Positions 16,586 through 23,642 of a DNA stretch of 64,000 nt are shown here, piece after piece (position 1 is the stretch's first letter; each line of letters opens with the position of its first letter). The translations under genes were made by a program, and so were the position numbers. This DNA comes from Marinobacter panjinensis (lineage in GTDB: Bacteria; Pseudomonadota; Gammaproteobacteria; Pseudomonadales; Oleiphilaceae): NCBI RefSeq assembly GCF_005298175.1, contig NZ_SZYH01000002.1, positions 310,001 to 374,000 of the forward strand. Reading direction: 5' to 3'. Under the pieces are notes generated by a model. The model saw only the letters and a list, made by a program, of their open reading frames with translations. It did not search any database and was not told the DNA's origin.

Positions 16586-17818
16586 ATGGCTGAAACCATT
16601 ATCAAGATCGATCTGAACAAGTCGGCCTATGAGAACGACAAAATCCACAACCGCTGGCACCCGGATATCCCTCTGGTGGCTACCGTTAAGCCCGGCGATG
16701 ACTTCATCGTGGAGTGCTACGACTGGACCGGCGGACAGATCAAGAACGACGACAACGCCGACGACGTGCGTGATGTGGATCTCAGCCAGGTGCACTTCCT
16801 GTCTGGCCCGATTGGTGTGGAAGGCGCGGAGCCCGGCGATCTGCTGGAAGTGGACATCCTCGACATCGGCACCTTCGAAGAGAGCCAGTGGGGCTTTAAC
16901 GGTTTCTTCTCCAAGCAGAACGGCGGTGGCTTCCTGACCGAACACTTCCCGGAAGCCCAGAAGAGCATCTGGGACTTCAACGGCATGTTCACCAAATCCC
17001 GCCACATTCCGAACGTGGAATTTGCCGGCCTGATTCATCCGGGCCTGATCGGCTGCCTGCCGTCCAAAGAGTTGCTGGACACCTGGAACAAGCGTGAGGC
17101 CGGACTGGTCGCCACCGACCCGGAGCGGGTGCCGGAACTGGCAACCCTGCCGGATGGTTCGACCGCTCACATGGGTAAGATGACCGGTGATGCCGCCAAA
17201 GCCGCAGGCGCGGAAGCGGCCCGTACCGTTCCGCCCCGTGAGCACGGCGGTAACTGTGATATCAAAGACCTTTCCCGTGGCTCCAAGGTCTACTTTCCGG
17301 TTTACGTGGATGGTGCCGGCCTCTCGGTTGGTGACCTTCACTTCAGCCAGGGCGACGGTGAAATTACCTTCTGTGGCGCCATCGAAATGGCCGGCTGGAT
17401 TCACCTGCGGGTTAACCTGATCAAGGATGGCGTGAAGAAGTACGGCATCAAGAACCCGGTGTTCAAGCCCAGCCCGATCAAGCCCCGTTACGACGACTAC
17501 GTGATCTTCGAAGGCATCTCGGTCGACGAAGACGGCGGCCAGCATTACCTGGACGTGCACGTGGCGTATCGCCAGGCCTGTCTGAACGCTATCGAATACA
17601 TGACCAAGTTCGGTTACACCAAGGCCCAGGCCTACGCGATTCTCGGCTGTGCTCCGGTGGAAGGCCACATCAGCGGCGTGGTGGATATCCCGAACGCCTG
17701 CGCCACGCTCTGGCTGCCAACGGGCATCTTCGACTTCGACATCAACCCGTCCGCCGACGGACCGAAGAAAATGGTCAGTGGGGGCATGGACGTACCGCTC
17801 TCGAAAGACAAGGAGTAA
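16586..17818 (+). CDS. fmdA: Formamidase FmdA (acetamidase/formamidase family)
   Basis: A 410-residue enzyme of the FmdA_AmdA family, which hydrolyses formamide (and less well acetamide) to formate and ammonia in the cytoplasm. Family features visible are WHPDIP near residue 27, GDDFIVECYDWTGGQI, FLSGPIGVEGAEPGDLL, REHGGNCDIKDL (residues about 219-230), the YVDGAGLSVGDLHFSQGDGE metal-site region and GHISGVVDIPNA at the C-terminus. It is unrelated in fold to AmiE, so the island carries two kinds of amidase. AAGGAGCC precedes ATG 16586. fmdB follows five bases later. Confidence 0.94.
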   Translation: MAETIIKIDLNKSAYENDKIHNRWHPDIPLVATVKPGDDFIVECYDWTGGQIKNDDNADDVRDVDLSQVHFLSGPIGVEGAEPGDLLEVDILDIGTFEESQWGFNGFFSKQNGGGFLTEHFPEAQKSIWDFNGMFTKSRHIPNVEFAGLIHPGLIGCLPSKELLDTWNKREAGLVATDPERVPELATLPDGSTAHMGKMTGDAAKAAGAEAARTVPPREHGGNCDIKDLSRGSKVYFPVYVDGAGLSVGDLHFSQGDGEITFCGAIEMAGWIHLRVNLIKDGVKKYGIKNPVFKPSPIKPRYDDYVIFEGISVDEDGGQHYLDVHVAYRQACLNAIEYMTKFGYTKAQAYAILGCAPVEGHISGVVDIPNACATLWLPTGIFDFDINPSADGPKKMVSGGMDVPLSKDKE

Positions 17819-17823
17819 TCGCT

Positions 17824-18177
17824 ATGCCTGTGTATGACTACAAGTGCCGTGAGCATGGACTGTTCAACACACTGGCAACCATGGAAGACAGTGCCAAGCC
17901 GGTGGCATGCCCCACTTGCAAGACGTTGTCGCCCAGAGTGATTGTGTTGCCACCGGAAATTGCAGTCATGGACTCCAGCAAACGGGCTGGGCTGGACAGG
18001 AACGAACAATCCCGGCATGAACCAGTATTTTCCACCGCCGAACGCCGGGCGAATGACAAGGAGCACAGCCGAAGTTGTGGCTGTGGCCAACCCAAACCCG
18101 GCAAGTCGATGCTGTTTTACACCGCCGACGGGAAGAAAATGTTCCCGTCTATGCGACCCTGGATGATCAGTCACTGA
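17824..18177 (+). CDS. fmdB: FmdB-family zinc-ribbon protein
   Basis: A 117-residue protein starting MPVYDYKCREHG, the FmdB zinc-ribbon N-terminus. The expected cysteines are C8 and the pair in VACPTCKTL; the glycine in the first knuckle position is replaced by EH. A second cysteine pair, CGCG near residue 80, precedes a basic tail. FmdB was proposed as a regulatory protein in the Methylophilus formamidase cluster, but its biochemical role is unproven. It shares a transcript with fmdA and is followed by a strong terminator. Confidence 0.88.
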   Translation: MPVYDYKCREHGLFNTLATMEDSAKPVACPTCKTLSPRVIVLPPEIAVMDSSKRAGLDRNEQSRHEPVFSTAERRANDKEHSRSCGCGQPKPGKSMLFYTADGKKMFPSMRPWMISH

Positions 18178-18205
18178 TCTCAGGTTTTAACACTGTCACG
18201 TGTTT

Positions 18206-18232
18206 GCCCCCATACACTGGGGGCTTTTTTTT
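18206..18232 (+). terminator. Intrinsic terminator after fmdB
   Basis: GCCCCC (18206-18211) pairs with GGGGGC (18219-18224) over a 7-base loop, followed by eight T residues. This marks the end of the rightward amide island. Confidence 0.9.
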
Positions 18233-18375
18233 GCCTGTGGGGAAGGTATTCCAAGGCGTTTCGTCTCTGGCTCCGTTTATTGCCTTCCGAAAGGTCCATT
18301 CCTATACTCGCTTAGCGGGTCGCTGCCTGATCAGCGCAACCATCCGTCTAACTCCAATAAAAAAGGGAAAACCTC

Positions 18376-19386
18376 ATGTTGAAACGTTGCACATTTCTGG
18401 CTGCTGCGGCCGCTACGCTCCTGTTCAGTGCTACCTCTCATGCCCAGTACAAGGATGAATACACCGTCTCCACCGTCCTCCCGTCTGCTTTTCCCTGGGG
18501 GCAGGCTGCCGACAAATGGGTGGAATTGGTGAAAGAGCGCTCTGACGGGCGCATCAACATGAAGATCTACAGCAACTCCCAGTTGGTCTCAGGCGATCAG
18601 ACCAAGGAGTTTTCAGCCATGCGTTCCGGGCTGATTGATATGGCGGTCGGCTCCACCATCAACTGGTCGCCGCAGGTGCCTGAACTGAACCTGTTCTCCC
18701 TGCCTTTCCTGATGCCGGATTATGACGCCATTGATGCGATCACCCAGGGTGAGGCCGGTGAAGCCGTCTTCGCGGCCATCAAGAAACGCGGTGTCACTCC
18801 GCTGGCCTGGGGCGAGAATGGCTTCCGTGAACTGTCCAATTCCAAGCTGACCATCGAGGAGCCGGCTGATCTGGACGGCCTGAAGATCCGCGTGGTCGGC
18901 TCGCCGCTGTTCCAGGATACCTTCACGGCCCTGGGCGCCAACCCGACCCAGATGAGCTGGGCCGATGCCAAGCCGGCACTGACCACCGGTGCCGTCGATG
19001 GCCAGGAAAACCCGCTGTCGGTCTTCGATGTGGCGCGTATCGACCAGGTTGGCCAGAAGTACCTGACCCGCTGGCACTATATGGCGGACCCGCTGGTGTT
19101 CGCAGTCAGCAACAGCATCTGGGACCAGTTCAGCGCGGAAGATCAGGAATTGCTGAAACAGGCGGCGGTCGATGCCGGGCAGTGGGAAATCGAAAAATCC
19201 CGTAGCGAAATTGATGAGACCCTGGCCGCCATCAAGGACCGGGGCGTGGAAGTTACCGAGCTGACAGATGAACAACGCGACGCTTTCGTAAAAGCCACCC
19301 AGTCCGTTTATGGAGAATGGACTCCGCGCATTGGCGAGGATCTGGTCAAGCAGGCACAGGAAGCGGTTGCCAACCGTAACCAGTAA
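18376..19386 (+). CDS. dctP: TRAP transporter substrate-binding protein DctP
   Basis: A 336-residue periplasmic receptor with a signal peptide (cleavage after SHA, near residue 23). Its TRAP-T signatures are KIRVVGSPLFQDTFTALGA, with the carboxylate-binding arginine, and TTGAVDGQENPLSVF. It delivers an organic acid, probably a C4-dicarboxylate or related carboxylate, to DctQM using the sodium gradient. It starts its own transcription unit 140 bases after the fmdB terminator and is separated from dctQ by an attenuator-like terminator. The substrate cannot be fixed from sequence; proximity to amidases makes a short acid released from amides possible. Confidence 0.88.
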   Translation: MLKRCTFLAAAAATLLFSATSHAQYKDEYTVSTVLPSAFPWGQAADKWVELVKERSDGRINMKIYSNSQLVSGDQTKEFSAMRSGLIDMAVGSTINWSPQVPELNLFSLPFLMPDYDAIDAITQGEAGEAVFAAIKKRGVTPLAWGENGFRELSNSKLTIEEPADLDGLKIRVVGSPLFQDTFTALGANPTQMSWADAKPALTTGAVDGQENPLSVFDVARIDQVGQKYLTRWHYMADPLVFAVSNSIWDQFSAEDQELLKQAAVDAGQWEIEKSRSEIDETLAAIKDRGVEVTELTDEQRDAFVKATQSVYGEWTPRIGEDLVKQAQEAVANRNQ

Positions 19387-19401
19387 CAGCGACCTGCCCA
19401 G

Positions 19402-19430
19402 GCGCCTGCCGCCACCGGCGGGCGCTTTTT
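19402..19430 (+). terminator. Attenuator-like intrinsic terminator between dctP and dctQ
   Basis: GCGCCTGCCG (19402-19411) pairs with CGGCGGGCGC (19416-19425, one T-G pair) over a CCAC loop, followed by TTTTT. It lies within an operon, 15 bases before dctQ, so partial read-through would give abundant receptor and less membrane protein. Confidence 0.8.
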
Positions 19431-19446
19431 CCGAACCGGAGTCTCC

Positions 19447-19941
19447 ATGCCGTCCCGTCCTCCCAAGTTCCGGCCCGACGCCTGGCTGGCCACCATCGCC
19501 CTGGTTGCGATCTGCCTGATCAGTCTGGGTAATGTGATCGTTCGCTACGCGACCGATGCTTCGTTTGCCTTTACCGAAGAGTTCTCGGTGTTCTTTCTGG
19601 TGATACTCACCTTCGGGGGGGCGGCGGTGGCCGCGCGCCACAACCAGCACATCCGCATCGAACTGATCGAGCACTACCTGCCAGCTTGGGCCCGAAGGAT
19701 GGTATTTGTGCTGCAATGGCTGGGCGGCGTTACGGTCCTGGGCATCATGACCTGGTACGGCAGCACCTTTGCCATGCAGGAATATCAGTGGGAATCACTG
19801 TCTCCGGGGCTGGGGCTGCCTAACTGGATCTATGTGATCTGGCTGCCGCTGTTGTCCGTTGCCATCATCATTCGCATGACTCAGAACCTCATCGACCGCC
19901 TGCGTGGCAAGGAAGATCCGGAGGTGATCCATGAGTCCTGA
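19447..19941 (+). CDS. dctQ: TRAP transporter small permease DctQ
   Basis: A 164-residue, four-helix membrane protein. SLGNVIVRYATDASFAFTEE and FGGAAVAARHNQHIRIEL are typical DctQ segments (the helix-1 N-V-x-R motif and the R-x-x-H-I-R-I-E stretch). It forms the membrane complex with DctM. The gene overlaps dctM by 11 bases, so synthesis of the two membrane subunits is coupled. ATG 19447 is supported by CGGAGTC upstream. Confidence 0.88.
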   Translation: MPSRPPKFRPDAWLATIALVAICLISLGNVIVRYATDASFAFTEEFSVFFLVILTFGGAAVAARHNQHIRIELIEHYLPAWARRMVFVLQWLGGVTVLGIMTWYGSTFAMQEYQWESLSPGLGLPNWIYVIWLPLLSVAIIIRMTQNLIDRLRGKEDPEVIHES

Positions 19942-21235
19942 TCTGCTGATGATCGGCAGCTTCCTGCTGGCACTGATGCTGGGGATGCCGGTGGCGATTG
20001 CCCTCGGCCTGGGGGGAGTGGTGGGTATCGTGGCCGGCCTGCCGCCAACCATGCTGGGCACCTTCGGTACCAACACCTATAACAGTGTGGCCAAGTACCC
20101 GCTGATTGCGATTCCCCTGTTTATTCTCACTGGCCTGATATTCGAGCGCGCGGGTGTCGCCGCCAGTCTGGTGCGCTTTGCCCAGGCAATTATTGGCCCC
20201 CGGCACGGCGGCCTGACCGTGGTCGCGGTGCTGGTGTGCCTGATCATGGGTGGCATGAGCGGTTCTGGGCCTGCCGATGCGGCCGCTGTCGCGATGGTGA
20301 TGCTGCCGAGCATGCGCAAAGCCGGCTACCCCCAGCCGTTTTCGGCGTCACTCATTGCCGCCTCGTCCTCTACAGCGATCCTGATTCCGCCCTCCATTGC
20401 ACTGATTCTCTATTCCATCGTGGTGCCCGGCGTAGATCTGCGAGCTCTGTTTGCCGCGGGAATTTTTCCGGGCATCCTTGCGGGCGTGTCCCTGCTGGCG
20501 CCAGCGTTATACTTTGCCAAAAAATACCGTTGGGAAGACCCGGAAGCGGTCGAGCGACCGCCGTTCTGGCCCAGTTTCAAGGCAGCCCTGCCAGCCCTGT
20601 TTGCGCCGGTGATCATTCTCGGAGGGCTCCGTTCGGGTCTCTTCACTCCGACTGAGGCTGCGGTGGTTGCTGTCGCCTACGGGGTGCTCGTCGGTTGCGT
20701 GCTTTATCGCAATCTCAGCATCCGCAATCTCTGGAGCCTGATGACGGAAGCCGCCGTTACCTCCGGCGTGGTCATGTTCATTATCGCGCTGGCGGGTATT
20801 TTTGCCTGGGCGGGCACCACCCTTGGAACCTTCCAACACCTGGCCGATGCTTTGCTATCCCTCTCCGAAAATGGCTGGGTGTTGCTGGGGCTGGTGATGG
20901 TGCTGGTTCTGATCGCCGGCATGCTGCTGGATGCGATCTCCATCTACCTGATCCTGATCCCGATCGTGCTGCCGCTGATGAATCATTTTGGCTGGAACCC
21001 GATCTGGTTCGGCATCCTGCTGGCTATGAACATCGCCATCGGCCAGTTCACGCCGCCGGTGGCCGTTAACCTGATGGTCACCACCCGGATTGCCAACATC
21101 CGCCTGGAGCACACCATAGGCTGGGCGATGGTCTTTGTCGCCGCCATGGCGGTCAGCCTGGTGCTGGTAATGCTGGTGCCGGGCATCGCGCTCTGGTTAC
21201 CGGACAAGCTTGGTTATGTGGTGGGGCCATGGTAG
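19931..21235 (+). CDS. dctM: TRAP transporter large permease DctM
   Basis: A 434-residue membrane protein of about 12 helices, the usual DctM length. It shows YPLIAIPLFILTGLIF, the motif GGMSGSGPADAAAVAMVMLP (with G-S-G-x-x-D-A) and IAASSSTAILIPPSIALILY, followed by the second inverted repeat half with GMLLDAISIYLILIPIVLP and GQFTPPVAVNLMV. It carries the sodium-coupled substrate path. It is the last gene of the dctPQM unit. Confidence 0.9.
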   Translation: MSPDLLMIGSFLLALMLGMPVAIALGLGGVVGIVAGLPPTMLGTFGTNTYNSVAKYPLIAIPLFILTGLIFERAGVAASLVRFAQAIIGPRHGGLTVVAVLVCLIMGGMSGSGPADAAAVAMVMLPSMRKAGYPQPFSASLIAASSSTAILIPPSIALILYSIVVPGVDLRALFAAGIFPGILAGVSLLAPALYFAKKYRWEDPEAVERPPFWPSFKAALPALFAPVIILGGLRSGLFTPTEAAVVAVAYGVLVGCVLYRNLSIRNLWSLMTEAAVTSGVVMFIIALAGIFAWAGTTLGTFQHLADALLSLSENGWVLLGLVMVLVLIAGMLLDAISIYLILIPIVLPLMNHFGWNPIWFGILLAMNIAIGQFTPPVAVNLMVTTRIANIRLEHTIGWAMVFVAAMAVSLVLVMLVPGIALWLPDKLGYVVGPW

Positions 21236-21276
21236 CCGGGTAGAGGGCTATTGGTGATAGTGAGAATCTAATTTCG

Positions 21277-21298
21277 TTGTTATTTTCAACAATTTTTT
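21277..21298 (+). terminator. Possible weak terminator after dctM
   Basis: TTGTT (21277-21281) can pair with AACAA (21288-21292), followed by TTTTTT. The stem is short and AT-rich, so the call is tentative; it is the only terminator-like structure between dctM and the next small gene. Confidence 0.35.
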
Positions 21299-21356
21299 CC
21301 TATTTCAGATATGATGAAAGAAGGCGAGCAAGCCTAACTTTAACCCGGAGAACATC

Positions 21357-21518
21357 ATGAGCAAGAAACCCATAAAAGATACAGTAACTACCGCCTCAAT
21401 TGAGGAGCAAACTGCTGAATTTCTGAAGTCCGGCGGATCTGTTGAATATGTGGTCAAGGGTAAAAGCGGACACATCGCTACTGCAGGTTCTAAGCAGATT
21501 AATCTGAAAGGTAGCTGA
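21357..21518 (+). CDS. Small protein of unknown function (53 aa)
   Basis: ATG 21357 follows CGGAG at six bases and the frame ends at TGA 21516-21518. The protein begins MSKKPIKDTV and contains IEEQTAEFLKSGGSVEYVV followed by a basic, glycine-rich end (KGKSGHIATAGSKQINLKGS). The short FLxxGGxV element resembles what I remember of the SutA class of small RNA-polymerase-binding proteins, but without the acidic N-terminal arm of SutA; this is a weak, memory-based comparison. It lies 45 bases before the DksA-like gene in the same direction and may share its transcript. Confidence 0.6.
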   Translation: MSKKPIKDTVTTASIEEQTAEFLKSGGSVEYVVKGKSGHIATAGSKQINLKGS

Positions 21519-21563
21519 TCAGATTGATGCCTGGCATCAATCATTCAGAGATCGGAGGACGCT

Positions 21564-21830
21564 ATGGCTGGTGGTTGGTCACGGGATGGCGCTGTTCAGG
21601 ATCAGATTGACGCGAGCGTTGAAGATGAAGTGAAACGCGCGCGGAGCCAATTGGCTGTTGGTGAAAGCGCCATCAATTGTGAAGAGTGTGACTGTGTTAT
21701 TCCGGAAGCCCGCCGCAAAGCGATTCCTGGAGTTCGGTTTTGCGTTGCCTGTCAATCCGCTCTCGAAAAGCAGGAAACCCATGCCAGCGGCATCAATCGC
21801 CGTGGCAGCAAGGACAGCCAACTCAGGTAA
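21564..21830 (+). CDS. DksA/TraR-family C4-type zinc-finger protein (YbiI-like)
   Basis: An 88-residue protein with an N-terminal helix (AGGWSRDGAVQDQIDASVEDE) and a C4 zinc finger: CEEC, a 17-residue loop containing IPEARRKAIPG, then FCVAC. This is the short TraR/YbiI form, which lacks the long coiled-coil tip of DksA. Such proteins can enter the RNA polymerase secondary channel and alter transcription; whether this one does is unproven. ATG 21564 is preceded by GGAGGACGCT. A terminator follows at 21844. Confidence 0.85.
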   Translation: MAGGWSRDGAVQDQIDASVEDEVKRARSQLAVGESAINCEECDCVIPEARRKAIPGVRFCVACQSALEKQETHASGINRRGSKDSQLR

Positions 21831-21843
21831 TCTCCAACACTTG

Positions 21844-21863
21844 AGAGGTTCATCCTCTTTTTT
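21844..21863 (+). terminator. Intrinsic terminator after the DksA-like gene
   Basis: AGAGG (21844-21848) pairs with CCTCT (21854-21858) over TTCAT, followed by TTTTT. It ends the small two-gene unit. Confidence 0.6.
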
Positions 21864-21898
21864 CTCGGGGCTGGCGGCGCAGCTGCTCTCGCTGCTCC

Positions 21899-21970
21899 AC
21901 GGCTCCGAACTATACCGCCTTCAAGGACGGTATCCAGGCGCTTACCCGAGGGCTGGCCAAAAACCTCCCT
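21899..21970 (+). pseudogene. Possible remnant of a short-chain dehydrogenase
   Basis: One frame reads STAPNYTAFKDGIQALTRGL followed by AKNL. The Y-x-x-x-K spacing and the helix after it match the active-site helix of SDR enzymes. The frame then loses SDR character and hits stops, and no start or cofactor-binding half is present. It is a short match, so chance similarity remains possible. The rest of 21864-22070 shows nothing recognisable. Confidence 0.3.
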
Positions 21971-22070
21971 CTGCACTCCGGTAGCCCGGGTCCACGAAGC
22001 TCTCGGCCAACGCCGTGATGAACGCCATCAATCAGGTACCAGGGAATCTGCTGCATCAGTGGAGGTAGTG

Positions 22071-23069
22071 ATGAGTCAAAACACAAATCCAATGCCCATT
22101 GTTATTGGTGCGTCCGCCGGCGGCATGGCTGCTCTAAAAGACCTGGTAGCACAATTCCCGAAGGATTTTCCGGCGCCCGTTTTCATCGTTAACCATATGG
22201 GCGCCCATACCAGCGGTGAAACGCTTGTCCGGGTTTTAAACGAGAGCGGCAATCTCACCTGCGTACATGGACAGGATAATCAAACATTCAAAAGCGGTAC
22301 GATATATCTGGCGCCTTCCGATCAGCATATGTTGATTGTGAAGGGAAAGATCCTCATCACCAAAGGGGCCAGGGAAAACCGTTCAAGGCCCGCTATTGAT
22401 CCCTTGTTTCGCTCCGCAGCAGTGGCCTATGGCAACCGGGTAATAGGAATCATCCTGACGGGATACCTGGACGACGGCACCAGTGGCATGATGGCTATCA
22501 AACGATGCGGTGGCGTGTGCATTGCGCAAGATCCTGAGGATGCGTCTTATCCGGACATGCCGCAATCGGTCATCGCGAATGTCGGAGCGGACTATTGTTT
22601 ACCGATATCCGGGATGGGGGCGTTGCTATCCGAGCTTGTTCAGAGAGAGCTGCCAGAGAGTGGGCCGGTTCCGGAAGACATAGTGATCGAGTCAAAGATC
22701 GCACAGCGGGTTTTGAGCGATTTGTCTTCTGTCGAGGCACTCGGTGAGCAGGTACCGTATAACTGTCCGGACTGTGGTGGGGTGTTATGGCAAGTGGTGG
22801 AAGGAAAACTTCTACGGTATCGCTGCCATACCGGCCATGCGTTTACCTCCTCGGCGCTGCTTGCTCAACAAACGGTAAAGATCGAAGAAACGCTCTGGGT
22901 TGCGCTGAGAATGTTTGAGGAACGGCAGAACCTGCTGGTAATCATGAGCGAAAAGGAAAGCAAAAAATCTCCCTCATCGATTTCCCAGCGGGCTACTGAT
23001 TCTCAAATCCATATCGACCGCATTCGTGCCATGCTGAAGGCGACCGATAAAGATTCCCACGGCGCATGA
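22071..23069 (+). CDS. Orphan CheB-type protein-glutamate methylesterase
   Basis: The protein has 332 residues from ATG 22071, set by GGAGG at 22061. The N-terminal 200 residues are a CheB catalytic domain: S15 in GASAGGM, H42 in VNHMG and D135 in LTGYLDDGTSGM form the expected triad. It lacks the receiver domain of chemotaxis CheB. Instead residues about 230-262 carry a zinc-ribbon-like CPDC and RCHTGHAF, and a helical tail follows. There are no cheR or receptor genes nearby, so a role outside flagellar chemotaxis (for example in a CheB/CheR-PAS signalling system elsewhere) is likely. Confidence 0.85.
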   Translation: MSQNTNPMPIVIGASAGGMAALKDLVAQFPKDFPAPVFIVNHMGAHTSGETLVRVLNESGNLTCVHGQDNQTFKSGTIYLAPSDQHMLIVKGKILITKGARENRSRPAIDPLFRSAAVAYGNRVIGIILTGYLDDGTSGMMAIKRCGGVCIAQDPEDASYPDMPQSVIANVGADYCLPISGMGALLSELVQRELPESGPVPEDIVIESKIAQRVLSDLSSVEALGEQVPYNCPDCGGVLWQVVEGKLLRYRCHTGHAFTSSALLAQQTVKIEETLWVALRMFEERQNLLVIMSEKESKKSPSSISQRATDSQIHIDRIRAMLKATDKDSHGA

Positions 23070-23090
23070 GGCGGCTGTGCTTCCGCCTCA
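23067..23090. terminator. Stem-loop shared by two convergent genes
   Basis: TGAGGCGG (23067-23074) pairs perfectly with CCGCCTCA (23083-23090). The left arm begins with the cheB-like stop codon and the right arm ends with the complement of the stress-protein stop codon. No strong T-run follows on either side, so it may act as a bidirectional 3'-end stabiliser or a weak terminator. Confidence 0.5.
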
Positions 23091-23540
23091 GTGCTGGTGT
23101 TGTTCGCTCACAACGGTAACAGGCCCGTTGGCGTGCCTGACGACCTTTTCACTGATACTGCCCAGAGTAAGGCTCCGCACTGTCGAATGGCCGCGTCTTC
23201 CCATCACCAGGTGAGTGCCCGGATTGGCTTGCAGGTATTCGATGATTTCGTGGGCTGGCTCACCTTTGAGGAGAACCTCATCAGTCGGCTCCGCTATCCC
23301 GCTCACGGCCTCTTTTACGGCATCGAACACTTTGCGCCCGTAATCCTTTGCCTCTTCCTCAAGTTCAGTGGGCCATACGCCGCTGATCACCAGTCGCTCT
23401 ACCTTTGAGCCCGGAAACACGGTTAGCAGCTTGAGTGACTGGCCCGTGGCTTTGGCCAGATTGGCCGCCATTTTTGCGGCGTGTAACGACTGATCTGAAC
23501 CGTCACAAGCAACGACAATGCATGAAGTATCGCTGGCCAT
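23088..23540 (-). CDS. Universal stress protein (UspA family)
   Basis: A 150-residue cytoplasmic protein. The N-terminus CIVVACDGSDQSLHAAK, with the conserved Asp, and the C-terminal ATP-binding loop GRRGHSTVRSLTLGSISEKV (G-2x-G-9x-G-S/T type) identify an ATP-binding Usp. The family supports survival under starvation, oxidative stress or respiratory inhibition. ATG 23540 follows GGGAG. It converges on the cheB-like gene and is transcribed in the same direction as the exporter operon upstream of it. Confidence 0.92.
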   Translation of the reverse strand: MASDTSCIVVACDGSDQSLHAAKMAANLAKATGQSLKLLTVFPGSKVERLVISGVWPTELEEEAKDYGRKVFDAVKEAVSGIAEPTDEVLLKGEPAHEIIEYLQANPGTHLVMGRRGHSTVRSLTLGSISEKVVRHANGPVTVVSEQHQH

Positions 23541-23642
23541 GATTCGTTCTCCCTTCCTGTTGGATGTTCTATCAACGTAACACTGATACGGTCATAGTAT
23601 GGTTGACTCAGGTCATATCGGCGAACTGCTTGTTAATCGCTA

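Noticed and set aside
16544..19716. Leftward frames of 374 and 367 codons opposite fmdA and dctP
   Set aside because: Antisense shadows of well-identified genes.
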